A stretch of DNA of 64,000 bases from Planotetraspora kaengkrachanensis. GTDB taxonomy: Bacteria > Actinomycetota > Actinomycetes > Streptosporangiales > Streptosporangiaceae. Positions 44,748 through 53,324 of the stretch are shown one piece after another (position 1 is the stretch's first letter; each line of letters opens with the position of its first letter). The position numbers and the translations under genes are program-made. The stretch covers positions 1-64,000 of the forward strand of contig NZ_BONV01000049.1 in the NCBI RefSeq assembly GCF_016862895.1, written 5' to 3'. The notes beneath the pieces were generated by a model. It saw nothing but the letters and a program-made list of their open reading frames with translations. It did not search any database and was not told the DNA's origin.

Positions 44748-44766
44748 CCGACCTGCCGAAACAGAG

Positions 44767-44803
44767 TCGGGACGACAGGATTTGAACCTGCGACCCCCTG
44801 ACC
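44767..44803 (-). tRNA. 3' end of a tRNA-Pro, attachment-site relic
   Basis: On the minus strand this reads GGGGGTCGCAGGTTCAAATC and continues CTGTCGTCCCGA. It includes the T-stem GCAGG/CCTGT around loop TTCAAAT, the acceptor 3' strand CGTCCCG and discriminator A. The variable-loop side matches actinomycete tRNA-Pro. The 5' half, with the anticodon and D arm, is absent: beyond ~44803 the sequence is integrase coding. This is therefore an att-type fragment, not a working tRNA. Confidence 0.7.
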
Positions 44804-45200
44804 CGAACTCACCGAACTCCGTGTCAAGGACCTCGAACTCATCAGCCGCATCGTCACTGTGAGCCGTACGGTCGTCGAGATCAACGCCAAGCATCACCCG
44901 GAGGGCAAGCGGTTCCTGATCAAGGAGTACCCCAAGGACAAGGAATACCGCCGCTTCAAGCTCAGCCCGCAGATCGCCGCGAAACTCAAGCAGCACATCG
45001 AGGACAGCCAGCTGGAGCGCGACGACCTCCTTTTCATCTACCAGACGGAGGAGCCCGCGCCGCAGGCGAAGCCGGAGCCAGTGGAGCACCTCGGCCTCAC
45101 CGAGCCAAACGCGGCCGGGCGGCGTTATCGGCACGGCACACTCAGCGCCTACTCCGCGGGCAAGTGTCGCTGCCAGCACTGCAAGAACGCCTACTTGTGG
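44802..45200 (+). pseudogene. Tyrosine integrase, internal fragment
   Basis: Open frame from 44802: PELTELRVKDLELISRIVTV, KEYPKDKEYRRFKLSPQIAA, then RYRHGTLSAYSAGKCRCQHC. These are mid-protein features of actinobacterial integrases; the last is an insertion with a CxCxxC motif seen in that group (recall). The N-terminus is replaced by the tRNA-Pro end, and after about 45200 similarity stops although the frame runs to 45323. The catalytic Arg/His/Tyr boxes are absent. Confidence 0.7.
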
Positions 45201-45452
45201 GAAAGTGTGCAGCACGCAGCGTACTGGCCTGGTCATTTTCATACTGCTGCGCGCCTGTGCCCGTGGTCTGCCCGTAAGGGCTTCCCTGACCGCGCCAGCC
45301 AGCAGGGAGACTTTTCGGTGTGAACCCTGCACGGTTGCTCAGCATGCGCGATGCCAGCGCATCGCTCGTCTTCATGTAAACGATCAGATCACCCTCACAC
45401 GGCGCGAAGGCGCGGGGTTAGCCATAGTCAACCCGGGAACGCTCCGCGTAGG

Positions 45453-45965
45453 TCAAGCGGGCCGCCCAGGTGCCCGTGCCGATCTTCCCAGTCGGGCCGC
45501 AGCAATAGATTCGCCCAACGTCCATAGGGACGCACCTAGCAGCACCAAGTCCTTGAGCAGAAATTGTCCCAAAGGCGAAAGTGCCGGAAACCCTCCGGCG
45601 GTTGGATCGCCAACGCCAGGGGTGGTGAACAGGAAACTCAATGTGGCGAGGAACAGCAAAGAAGCCAGGGCGCTGCCTACAGCGGAGAAATGCGGAAGCC
45701 ATGGCCCGAGGGCGACCAGAAGAGCCGCGATGATCTCAACGGTACCCAGGACATTGGACAATGCCCGGACGTTGAGGGCGTCGGCAATCCAGCTCATGAA
45801 CGGACTGTGTGTAATGTACTGTTGAATACGCACAGCCTCTGATTCAGTGTATTTCAGGGCGCCGATCCAAGCGACGACCACCACGAGTCCGTATCGGAGG
45901 ATAAGGCTGCCGGCGAGCAATACGTACCGTTCGATTATGGGACGATCTCCTGGAGGAGGAATCAT
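45453..45965 (-). CDS. DUF417 (YkgB-type) membrane protein, intact copy
   Basis: 170 residues. ILRYGLVVVVAWIGALKYTE, then THSPFMSWIADAL and LGTVEIIAALLVALGPWLPH, ATLSFLFTTPGV and FLLKDLVLLGASLWTLGES make the DUF417 pattern with four spans. GGAGGAGG-like sequence precedes the ATG. A second, broken copy is at 62.8 kb. Family members have been linked to chlorine-stress and redox responses; function here unknown. Confidence 0.9.
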   Translation of the reverse strand: MIPPPGDRPIIERYVLLAGSLILRYGLVVVVAWIGALKYTESEAVRIQQYITHSPFMSWIADALNVRALSNVLGTVEIIAALLVALGPWLPHFSAVGSALASLLFLATLSFLFTTPGVGDPTAGGFPALSPLGQFLLKDLVLLGASLWTLGESIAAARLGRSARAPGRPA

Positions 45966-46713
45966 CGACTAGTCACTCCCTGTCAAATGAATTTCGATCG
46001 CACTATAGCGCTTGATGCGTTGGCCATACCGGAAGAACGCATCGGAGCGGTCTGAAGCCGATGGGTGAACCACGGTATCGCGCAGGACGAATGTCTAGAC
46101 TTCATACGAGCCGGCCGCCTGTAGAAGCCACATCGAGCATGTATGCCCAGCCAGGCAGCCAGTTTGGGAGGTTTCGGTATGCGATCGTCTAGCCTGCTGC
46201 GACGCTGGTCACGCGCCTAATCGTCTCGCTCAGGCTTGTCGTGGCTCGCCGTCAGTCACCGCACTGACGGGCACGCGACAGGCATGGGCAAGAATCGCCC
46301 GTTATACCCGAAGATGAGTGCGGGGTCACGTCATGCGGTCGCCGACTCCGCACCTCGCCTCAATGTGGAAGGCCGCTGCTCCCGCGCCTTGCCCCACTGC
46401 GTACGGCTACGCTCAGCAATGATCAGCCTAGCTCGCGATGGCCACCATTCCTACATCAACGAGTGGCAACGTCGCGACGACGACTTGTGGGGCGCACCTG
46501 TGGATCGAGGACAACCCGAAGAGCGGCTGGTCTAAACACAAGGATCCGTTCCCGCAATGCGATGCCTGCCCACCTGCCGCGCTGGTCCAGCGCATTAACG
46601 GAGAGATCTACCGGAAGGTTCGCCGCACGCGGCTCGATTCGTCGACGGGCAATCCGGTGCCAATCAACCCCTTGGCACCTGAGCGCCAAATAGGGGAATG
46701 GCCCGAGCCCTCA
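45966..46713. other. Intergenic stretch holding a duplicated gene end
   Basis: About 750 bases. It contains the 105-base repeat copy at 46322-46426 and otherwise only short frames. A plus-strand reading WIEDNPKSGWSKHKDP near 46.5 kb is protein-like but has no start or family. Confidence 0.4.
46322..46426. repeat. 105-base duplicated segment, copy B (truncated gene end)
   Basis: Minus-strand reading LIIAERSRTQWGKAREQRPS then TLRRGAESATA and a stop; compare LIIAERSRTQWGKARERRPS in the intact gene at 11.5 kb. Only the last ~33 codons are present, so this is a dead partial copy. By my count 9 of 105 bases differ. Confidence 0.85.
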
Positions 46714-47100
46714 TCATTTCCGCTCGGACAAGCGTTCCTCTTCGTCGCAGAGCCACTGTGGCTTAGCCTTCTGCGGAGGCCAGTAGGTCCGTTTGACGGC
46801 GACTCCCAGGAAAACGAACATCCCGATCGCGACAGGGGCTACGAGCAGATCCAAGACCTCGTTGCCGGAAATCCAGGTGTAGCAGAGCATCACCGTCGCC
46901 AACGTCATGGCGATGGCCCCGGGGAGCTGGGCGAACGGCATGTTGCGTATCTCTTTGGGGAGGTTCTTGTTGAAGTACCTTTCTGCCCAGAAGCTGTGTG
47001 CGCCGGCGCGAATGAACCGGGTGTGGTTGAAGAAGCCGATGATTGCGACGACGGCGCAGACGAGTACCGCCCATACTGGCGCGTGTGTGTAACCGCTCAT
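46714..47100 (-). CDS. Membrane protein overlapping RHS C-terminus; possible immunity protein
   Basis: 128 residues from ATG at 47100. Spans near 8-28 (VWAVLVCAVVAIIGFF), 58-76 and 80-100. Conserved-looking RAGAHSFWAERYFNKNLPKE lies between. Its start overlaps the stop of the RHS C-terminal frame by ATGA. In RHS polymorphic toxin loci the immunity gene sits directly after the toxin, and membrane immunity proteins go with membrane-acting toxins; that is the basis for the suggestion. The family is not recognised. Confidence 0.6.
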   Translation of the reverse strand: MSGYTHAPVWAVLVCAVVAIIGFFNHTRFIRAGAHSFWAERYFNKNLPKEIRNMPFAQLPGAIAMTLATVMLCYTWISGNEVLDLLVAPVAIGMFVFLGVAVKRTYWPPQKAKPQWLCDEEERLSERK

Positions 47101-47672
47101 CTCACCCAAAGATACTGTTCCATCCCTTCTTGATGTCCGAGCCGATCGACTTTGACGACGTTCACCACCGGTTCGCGCGCACGGCCATAGACCTGAATTG
47201 CCGTGTCTCCCACGACGCCGCCGACCATACCGCCAACGTACGTGCCGGCGGCGCCGCATAATGCGGCGAGTGCTACGCCCGGGCTACAGGCGGGCGCGAA
47301 AGCCAAGCCGACCACATATGCTCCACCAGCGATGGCCGCTCCGCGGATGCCCGTACGCACGACCTTTTCGCCGGTGTCGGTCCTTGCCCTTGTCGCTGTT
47401 CCATTGCGTCAGCGCGCCGTCCGCGAAGGTGGCGAAGACGTCGCCGTGGCCGCCACCGCCACCACGGTGTCACCGCCGCCTTGGTTCAGCAGTGCGGTGA
47501 CGGCGCGCACGATCGCAAGAATGATTCCCAGCAGGCTGCCGCAGAACTTGCCATCGGGGTCGGTGAAGGTGCCCGGGTTGTTGTTGGCGCAGGCGTAGCC
47601 GTTCATCTGCTGGGGATCATGCGGGTCGATGATCGGGTCGACGCTGATGAACCTGCCGGTGGCAGGGTCGTA
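47097..47672 (-). pseudogene. RHS-repeat protein C-terminus, broken
   Basis: Just after an in-frame TAG (47673-47675) the frame reads YDPATGRFISVDPIIDPHDP, QQMNGYACANNNPGTFTDPD, G, the classic end of an RHS core, then a hydrophobic CT (KFCGSLLGIILAIVRAVTAL). Near 47.40 kb the frame is lost; a fragment GDVFATFADGALTQWNS lies in another frame. A last frame (RTGIRGAAIAGGAYVVGLAF to VVGDTAIQVYGRAREPVVNV) runs to the stop at 47097. All upstream repeats are missing. Confidence 0.65.
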
Positions 47673-47971
47673 CTAGCTCCGCTTCCGCGTTAGTACACCA
47701 GACTTCGGCGTCTTACCACTCTGATCGCGTTGCGCGCGGGCGTCGAGGAACGAGCGCGATAACGAGCCGCTCTCGTTTTTGCGGCCTATACGAGCTTTGG
47801 CCCGACCCATCCAAGCCGGCCAACGCCCCCCGATCGGTGGCTTTGATCCGCCACGATCATCACCTGAGATCGCCGCTACAACGCACCGTCATGAACCCCG
47901 GGACCAAATCGGTTCTGTGCGGTGTTGTCTCCAGCGGCGCCACAGCCAGCGGTGCCGAAGGAGGAGAAATC
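47673..47971. other. Stretch between RHS relic and msr genes
   Basis: About 300 bases with no supported gene. It spans the breakpoint of the RHS fragment and the promoter region of the msrB-msrA pair, whose ribosome-binding site GGAGGAG is at 47960-47966. Confidence 0.45.
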
Positions 47972-48133
47972 GTGTCGCACGAGTACAGCAAGACCCCGGA
48001 GGCGCTGAGCCGCCTCACCGACAGCCAGTTCCGCGTCACTCAGGAGGACGGGACGGAGCCTGCGTTCCGCAACGAGTACCGCTCCCTGTTCGAGACGACC
48101 GACACCACCAGCACAGAGGAGCGCACATCATGA
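47972..48133 (+). pseudogene. msrB: msrB with in-frame deletion of its catalytic core
   Basis: GTG 47972 with GGAGGAGAAATC upstream. [20 protein letters not shown] then [15 protein letters not shown] is the MsrB N-terminus. It runs straight into [17 protein letters not shown], which fits the MsrB C-terminus (normally after GYGEY). About 100 residues, including zinc-binding Cys pairs and the catalytic Cys, are gone, yet the frame is kept. The stop overlaps the msrA start (ATGA), so it may now serve as a leader peptide. Confidence 0.75.
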
Positions 48134-48684
48134 CTAGCGGGATCCACGACACCGGACAGATCACCCGCACCCCGGGCACCGAAACTGCCGTCCTGGCCGG
48201 CGGGTGCTTCTGGGGCATGGAGGACCTCATCCGCCGGCAGTCCGGCGTGCTGGACACGCGGGTCGGATACACCGGTGGCGAAAACGATCACGCCACGTAC
48301 CGCAACCACCCCGGCCACGCCGAGGCCGTCGAGGTCGTCTTCGACCCGACGCAGACGACCTACCGTGACATCCTGGCGTTCTTCTTCCAGATCCACGACC
48401 CGTCGACGTTGAACCGTCAGGGCAACGACCGCGGCACGAGCTACCGCTCGGCGATCTTCCCCTTGACGCCCGAGCAGCAGCAGGTCGCACGGGACACGAT
48501 CGCGGACGTCGATGCGTCGGGGCTGTGGCCGGGTAAGGCAGTGACGACGATCGAGCCGGCCGGACCGTTCTGGGAGGCCGAACCCGAGCACCAGGACTAC
48601 CTCATCACCTACCCGAACGGGTACACGTGCCACTTCCCGCGCCCAGACTGGGTGCTGCCCAGGCGCGCTGCGACCTCTAGCTGA
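48130..48684 (+). CDS. msrA: Peptide-methionine (S)-S-oxide reductase MsrA
   Basis: 184 residues from ATG 48130. The active-site motif [10 protein letters not shown] carries the catalytic Cys near 28. [20 protein letters not shown] then [29 protein letters not shown] and [16 protein letters not shown] complete the family set. It repairs oxidised methionine. Coupled to the msrB remnant by ATGA overlap; in this genome MsrA seems to have lost its usual partner at this locus. Confidence 0.95.
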   Translation: MTSGIHDTGQITRTPGTETAVLAGGCFWGMEDLIRRQSGVLDTRVGYTGGENDHATYRNHPGHAEAVEVVFDPTQTTYRDILAFFFQIHDPSTLNRQGNDRGTSYRSAIFPLTPEQQQVARDTIADVDASGLWPGKAVTTIEPAGPFWEAEPEHQDYLITYPNGYTCHFPRPDWVLPRRAATSS

Positions 48685-48791
48685 CTGCGCTACGCCGAGG
48701 GCGCGCTCACCGCTGAAGCGATGAGCGCGCCCGCACCCCGTTCCGCCGCCAATACCAGGCGGCGGCGTCCTATCCCAGGCTGGGCACGGCT

Positions 48792-49259
48792 TCAGCCCTG
48801 TTCGATGATCCGTTTGATGGCAGCCAGCGTGGCAGGAATGCCCACATGGGCTGCCTCGGCGCGAGTGGCGATCTCAGTCGGCGCGTCGTCGCCGTACTTC
48901 TCGACGAAGAACGCCTGCCCGGCTGGCGTGAACTCCCAAGACTCCGTCAGCTCTGTCCCACCCTCAACGTCCCTCATGGAGTAGAGCCACTTCACCTTGC
49001 CACCGTTCACAGACCAGCCGAACTCGGCTCCCTCCACGGCCGAGATGACCTCGCACCGGGCCTCCCACGTCCGGTCAGGTGTGACGTTGCGCCCGGTAAA
49101 TTGGGCGCCGGCTCGCGGCCCGTCGCCCTCGTCCCACCAACACTCCTGGCAGATCGGCGACCACTCGCCGGTACGCGTGACGTCGGAGACGACCGCATAC
49201 ACGTCTTCAGGTGTCGCAGTGATGAAGATGGAGTCGGAGTACGTCAGCGAGGTAGTCAT
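48792..49259 (-). CDS. SRPBCC-family (polyketide cyclase-like) protein
   Basis: 155 residues from ATG at 49259; the open frame upstream lacks a ribosome-binding site. DSIFITATPEDVYAVVSDVT, GEWSPICQECWWDEG, then GGTELTESWEFTPAG and a C-terminal helix form the START-like hydrophobic-ligand fold. It is often a binding protein rather than an enzyme. No operon partner. Confidence 0.87.
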   Translation of the reverse strand: MTTSLTYSDSIFITATPEDVYAVVSDVTRTGEWSPICQECWWDEGDGPRAGAQFTGRNVTPDRTWEARCEVISAVEGAEFGWSVNGGKVKWLYSMRDVEGGTELTESWEFTPAGQAFFVEKYGDDAPTEIATRAEAAHVGIPATLAAIKRIIEQG

Positions 49260-49370
49260 GCGCCTAGTTTGCCGACTCCAAGCACGGGAGCTGGCCCGTC
49301 CCCAATGCCCACGACGCGGGGAAAGACTGACACGAACGAGGGCAAACGAAGGGCGCCCCCTCGCTAAGGG

Positions 49371-49985
49371 CGAGTCGGCTACGCCTCGCGCCGCGGGCCT
49401 GGCGGGCATGCTCGTGCCCGCGCTGCTGTGTCTGGTGATCCTTCGAGGTCACGACGGTGCCGGCGCCTGGGGCGTGGTCACCTCGACGACACCGCCCTCG
49501 CCCTGGGGCTGCTCAGCCTGGTCGGCGGCGGCCTACCCGGACAGCCTCCGCGTCTTCCTGGTGACCGTCTTCGTCGTCGACGATGCGGTTCCGCTGCTGG
49601 TCGTCACCCTCGCGTACGCCGACCACGTGAACCTCCGCCTGCTGTTCTTCGCCCTCGTCGCGCTGGCCGCCGTGATCGTGGTCCGGCGGTTGGGTCAAGC
49701 CCTGTGCTCGTGCCGGTGCTGCTCCCCGCGGTCGCCTGGGTCGGCCTGCTCGAGAGCGGGGTCGACCCGATCATCCTGGGACTCGCTGTGGAGCTGGCCA
49801 CCTCGGCCTACGGGCCGAGCCGGGGAGACCTCGAGGAGGAGAGCAGCCTCTTCCTCGGCTTCCGGCCGCCTCCGGCGCAATTCGAGCGTTCTGGGGAGCG
49901 GGCGGATGGCCAGACGGCGGGCCACCACGCGGCGCGACCTCTTCGCTGCGATGGGATGGGCCGCGCTGACACTCGGGCCGGTCCC
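49371..49985 (+). pseudogene. nhaA: nhaA antiporter relic, several frameshifts
   Basis: Collinear NhaA segments alternate between two frames: GLAGMLVPALLCLVIL and GAWGVV, then DTALALGLLSLVG, then DSLRVFLVTVFVVDDAVPLL to VNLRLLFFALVALAAVIVVR, then VAWVGLLESGVDPIILGLAV to RGDLEEESSLF. At least three frameshifts. The first ~half of the transporter is missing. The transport-site Asp pair of NhaA would correspond to VVDDA. Confidence 0.8.
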
Positions 49986-50017
49986 TGATAGACGGTCTGC
50001 GTCGTGAACGTGCTGGT

Positions 50018-51142
50018 TCATATCGTCCGGAGGGCGTCAGCGAGTCTGTCGTAGTCATCCCTCGTGTTGTACGGCGCTGCCGCCACGCGGAGATAGCCGA
50101 CCTCCTCGAAGAGAATCGGCCCCACCTCGATTCGGTGTTCCACGCTGAGCCGTTCGTAGAGGCGTTTCGCGTCTTCTGGCCCCTGAAGGAGGCCCTCGGG
50201 CAGTCGCACGAGTCTCATGGTCGGTGCCGGAGTGGCCGGCAGGTCTTCAAGGGAGGTGCCGAGCGCGCTGGCGAGATGACGTTGACCTTCGGTCACGAGG
50301 GAGGTGAGCCTGCTGACCTGCTCCCAGCCGCCAAGTTGTTTCCAGAAGGCCAGGCCATCGGGGACGGCTAACCAAGCTGCGTAGTCCCACGTCCCGGGGT
50401 AATCGAACGACTCCGCATAGCCGTCTTCGACCTGCCAGGAGAGCACGCTTGGCCACGTCGCGGGCGCCAAGGCGGAGCGCCACAGGAGACCAGCACCGCG
50501 CGGGGTGTATGCCCATTTGTGCAGGTTCCCCACCCACCAGGTCGCACCGAGATCGCCCACCTTGGTGGGCAGCGACCCCGGTACGTGGGCAGCATCGACG
50601 AGAACCGGGGGGTCGACGGCTGCCACAACCATCGCGACCGGAAGGACGCTCGCCGTTGGAGAAGTGATCTGGTCGACGACGACGAGCCTGGTGCGCGCTG
50701 AGCATGCGGCAACATATGCCTCGACGACCTCATTGTCCGTGGCCCCCACCGGAAAGACCGCCTCGCGCACGCTGGCGCCGCGTCGTTGGGCCCAGTGCTC
50801 CAGCGCCATGCGCACCGCGCCGTAGCCGTGTCGGCTCATCACCAGCTCGTCACCCGGCGCGAGGTCGATCGAACCAAGCACTGCCGACACACCCTCTGAG
50901 ACGTTACGGACCCAGCCCACCTCACTGGGCGCGACGCCGAGATAGTCAGCTGCCTGGGTGCGAGCTTCGGCGATGAGGCTCGGGACCTCGACCCGGTTGA
51001 AGCGGTGCGGGTTGCGCTCGGCGTGCTCGCGCCAGGCGGTGGCTGCTGCTCGGACCACTGTTGGTGCGAGACCGAAGGCGCCGTGGTTCAGGTGCACGAC
51101 CGAACGGTCAAGCCCGAACGCTTCCACCATCACTGGGTCCAC
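50018..51142 (-). CDS. Class V aminotransferase (isopenicillin N epimerase-like)
   Basis: 374 residues from GTG at 51142 with GGAGAGGA upstream. PLP fold type I: VVHLNHGAFGLAPTVVRAA, VDAAHVPGSLP with the Asp/His of the cofactor pocket, and the Schiff-base Lys in GNLHKWAYTPRG. The family includes cysteine desulfurases, kynureninases and epimerase-like enzymes of natural-product pathways; substrate unknown. A 53-residue gene lies 33 bases upstream on the same strand and is likely co-transcribed. Confidence 0.9.
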   Translation of the reverse strand: MDPVMVEAFGLDRSVVHLNHGAFGLAPTVVRAAATAWREHAERNPHRFNRVEVPSLIAEARTQAADYLGVAPSEVGWVRNVSEGVSAVLGSIDLAPGDELVMSRHGYGAVRMALEHWAQRRGASVREAVFPVGATDNEVVEAYVAACSARTRLVVVDQITSPTASVLPVAMVVAAVDPPVLVDAAHVPGSLPTKVGDLGATWWVGNLHKWAYTPRGAGLLWRSALAPATWPSVLSWQVEDGYAESFDYPGTWDYAAWLAVPDGLAFWKQLGGWEQVSRLTSLVTEGQRHLASALGTSLEDLPATPAPTMRLVRLPEGLLQGPEDAKRLYERLSVEHRIEVGPILFEEVGYLRVAAAPYNTRDDYDRLADALRTI

Positions 51143-51175
51143 GCGGCTAGTCCTCTCCTGCCACAACCACCAATC

Positions 51176-51337
51176 TCAGGGAACCACAGGCCTGTAGGTA
51201 GTGTGCCCGTCCGAGGTGAAGACCTGGGTTGCACCCTCGCCGAACACAAGCGTCCCGGCAGTCAGTGCAGCGGACATGTGATCAGCGTCGACGACCTCGT
51301 CGTTGCCGACCCGTAGTTCTTGAAGTGCCTCAGGCAT
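51176..51337 (-). CDS. 53-residue peptide upstream of class V aminotransferase
   Basis: ATG at 51337 preceded by AAAGGAGCG at ideal spacing. The sequence begins MPEALQELRVGNDEVVDADH and ends TSDGHTTYRPVVP. The acidic N-terminal two thirds and a polar Ser/Thr/His/Tyr tail give it a leader-core look. No Cys. It is 33 bases from the aminotransferase start, so probably one transcript. It could be a modified-peptide precursor or simply a small helper protein; no family is recognised. Confidence 0.6.
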   Translation of the reverse strand: MPEALQELRVGNDEVVDADHMSAALTAGTLVFGEGATQVFTSDGHTTYRPVVP

Positions 51338-51438
51338 AGATACGCTCCTTTCACGAGCCCTACGCTGAGTAGCCTGGGGGGCGGTTGGTGGGTTTGCACT
51401 GCACGAGGTCAAGACCGGCACCTCTCAGCGACGCCGTC

Positions 51439-51771
51439 CTACCCAACCTCATCAACGAGAAGCTCGGCCGCAGGGTCAGCCTCAAGCCGCTCGTCGGGGA
51501 TCGGCCGACCGCTGCGCAACGAAACCCCGTAGATACCGGCCCGCAGGCGCTCGCTGGCCCGATCGAGTGCAGCCAACCGTGCGCTGAGTTGCTCGGCTAC
51601 AGCATCGTCAAGAAGCTCTTGGGCGAGCGGGCTCGCTGAATCGGAGACCGAGGTCCTCGCATCAGCGGCCGCCTCCAGGTCAGCCGCCCGCTCAGCGGCT
51701 GAGTACGTGAGAAGTTCCTTGATGCGTTCACGTTCACCCTCGATCAACTCATGTGCGCGGGCTGGGTCCAT
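51439..51771 (-). CDS. DksA/TraR-like protein without zinc finger
   Basis: 110 residues. An N-terminal helical hairpin (ARAHELIEGERERIKELLTY) leads to the family end GIYGVSLRSGRPIPDERLEADPAAE, seen here as GIYGVSLRSGRPIPDERLEA then DPAAEL. The four zinc Cys of DksA are absent. The family binds RNA polymerase through its secondary channel, but zinc-less actinobacterial members are uncharacterised. GGGAGTTTCAG precedes the ATG. Confidence 0.85.
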   Translation of the reverse strand: MDPARAHELIEGERERIKELLTYSAAERAADLEAAADARTSVSDSASPLAQELLDDAVAEQLSARLAALDRASERLRAGIYGVSLRSGRPIPDERLEADPAAELLVDEVG

Positions 51772-52022
51772 CTGAAACTCCCTGGTGGTGACGATTGGTG
51801 ATCAGCGTCGGCGGCGAGACCTCAGCTGGCCGATCTTGCGGGGGCGTTCGACACCACGTGTGTGGTACCGCGCTCATCGGCCTCGCCCTCACCTCCGACG
51901 TAGTGCTCGACCGCTCTGGGCCTAGCTGTCGGCTGGCCCAGATCATGTGTGCCCCTGGCACTCTTTCGATTAGTGCCCGGGGGGCCGCATCTCTTTCGTC
52001 TGCTGTCACTGGCTCGCTGTGA

Positions 52023-52193
52023 CGGCGAGTACTCGACGAGATCCGCGCCCGCGAGGGCACGATCACCGCAATCTGCCCCTTCGTACTCGACTACCTCTCG
52101 CGAACGACTACCTATGCCGATCTCGACGCGCGACACCCCGGCTACTCCGATCGTGCGTCCGCCGAGTCGGCGCGCGCGAAGACCCGTGGCTGA
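52023..52193 (+). pseudogene. YjdJ-like GNAT acetyltransferase, C-terminal scrap
   Basis: Directly after an in-frame stop: RRVLDEIRAREGTITAICPF then VLDYLSRTTTYADLDARHPG to a TGA at 52193. The CPFV..Y pattern is typical of the small YjdJ-type GNAT proteins. No start codon; the acetyl-CoA-binding part is missing. The preceding 250 bases hold no gene. Confidence 0.6.
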
Positions 52194-52296
52194 GACCATT
52201 CACCCATCAGGAGATCCCTCGGAAGATTGCGGCTTCACGATATGGTCGCGCGGCTGGAGTTCCTCCGCAGCTTCCTGGGAGGTCACCGCGGCGACC

Positions 52297-53241
52297 TCAC
52301 GGACGAACGCGGATGACCGTCTTTCCCTGGATCCGCTCGGTCGGGTTGAAGGCGGCGACGGCATCGTCGAGGGTCGCGACTTGGCCGATGTTCGTCCGCA
52401 GTCGTCCGTCACGCACCCGCTGGGCGATCTCCCCCAATTGGGCACGATCGGACACGACAACGAAGTCGATCGCCAGGCCGTCGGCCGGCCGTGCCTCGGG
52501 CGGGCCGGCGACGGTCACCAGTGTTCCTCCGGCTCGAACAAGACCCGCGGACCGCCTTCCGATGTCGCCGCCGAAGACATCGAAAACCAGATCGACTCTG
52601 CCGACGCCTTCCAGGGCGCCGTTCTCGAGGTCGACGAACTCCTGCGCCCCGAAGTCGAACGCCGTCTGACGGTGAGCAGCGCGTCCGGTACCGATGACGT
52701 AGGCGCCCGCCTCGCGTGCGAGCTGCGTCGCCATCGAACCGACTGCGCCGGCCGCACCGTGCACGAGGACGCTCTGCCCGGCTCGGAGGCGGCCATGCTC
52801 GAACAGGCCTTGCCACGCGGTCAGGCCCGTCATCGCGACACCCGCGCCCACCGTGAAGTCAACGTCGCCCGGCAACGGCGCGAGGTTGCGTGCCTCGACG
52901 ACGACATACTCCGCGAGCGTGCCATCGCGAGTCCAGTCCGTGAGGCCGAACACCCGCTCCCCCACCGACAGCCCCGCCGCTCCATAGCTGAGGGCGGTGA
53001 CCACTCCGGCCACCTCGTGTCCGGGAATCGAAGGCGTCCGGTCACGGCCAAGGCGATCGATCCAGGTCGAGGGCCACTCCAACTCATTCCCGGTAAATCC
53101 CGACGCATGAACCTCCACAACGACATCGCCGTAGTTCGCGCCCTCAAGACTGGCGAGCCTCGGCACATCCGGATCGGGCCGCTCCACCAGCTTCATCCCC
53201 GCCGTCCCCGCGGCCCGGTCCGTCACCACAATCGCCTTCAT
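52297..53241 (-). CDS. NADPH:quinone oxidoreductase-like (zinc-less MDR)
   Basis: 314 residues. Medium-chain reductase: GroES-like N-half (DVVVEVHASGFTGNELEWPS; PSIPGHEVAGVV) and a Rossmann half with VHGAAGAVGSMATQLA. No structural-zinc Cys set, so quinone reductase rather than alcohol dehydrogenase. GGAGGTGCTGA lies before the ATG. Stands alone between relics. Confidence 0.92.
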   Translation of the reverse strand: MKAIVVTDRAAGTAGMKLVERPDPDVPRLASLEGANYGDVVVEVHASGFTGNELEWPSTWIDRLGRDRTPSIPGHEVAGVVTALSYGAAGLSVGERVFGLTDWTRDGTLAEYVVVEARNLAPLPGDVDFTVGAGVAMTGLTAWQGLFEHGRLRAGQSVLVHGAAGAVGSMATQLAREAGAYVIGTGRAAHRQTAFDFGAQEFVDLENGALEGVGRVDLVFDVFGGDIGRRSAGLVRAGGTLVTVAGPPEARPADGLAIDFVVVSDRAQLGEIAQRVRDGRLRTNIGQVATLDDAVAAFNPTERIQGKTVIRVRP

Positions 53242-53324
53242 TCAGCACCTCCCTGTATCCAATCCTCGCCGGTATGACATTTTCGGTTCACCGGTGTTGG
53301 TGCCTCCCGATCTCGACGTCTTAC

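Noticed and set aside
51949-53277. 442-codon plus-strand open frame
   Set aside because: Antisense to the quinone oxidoreductase over most of its length; Arg/Ser-rich and without family features.
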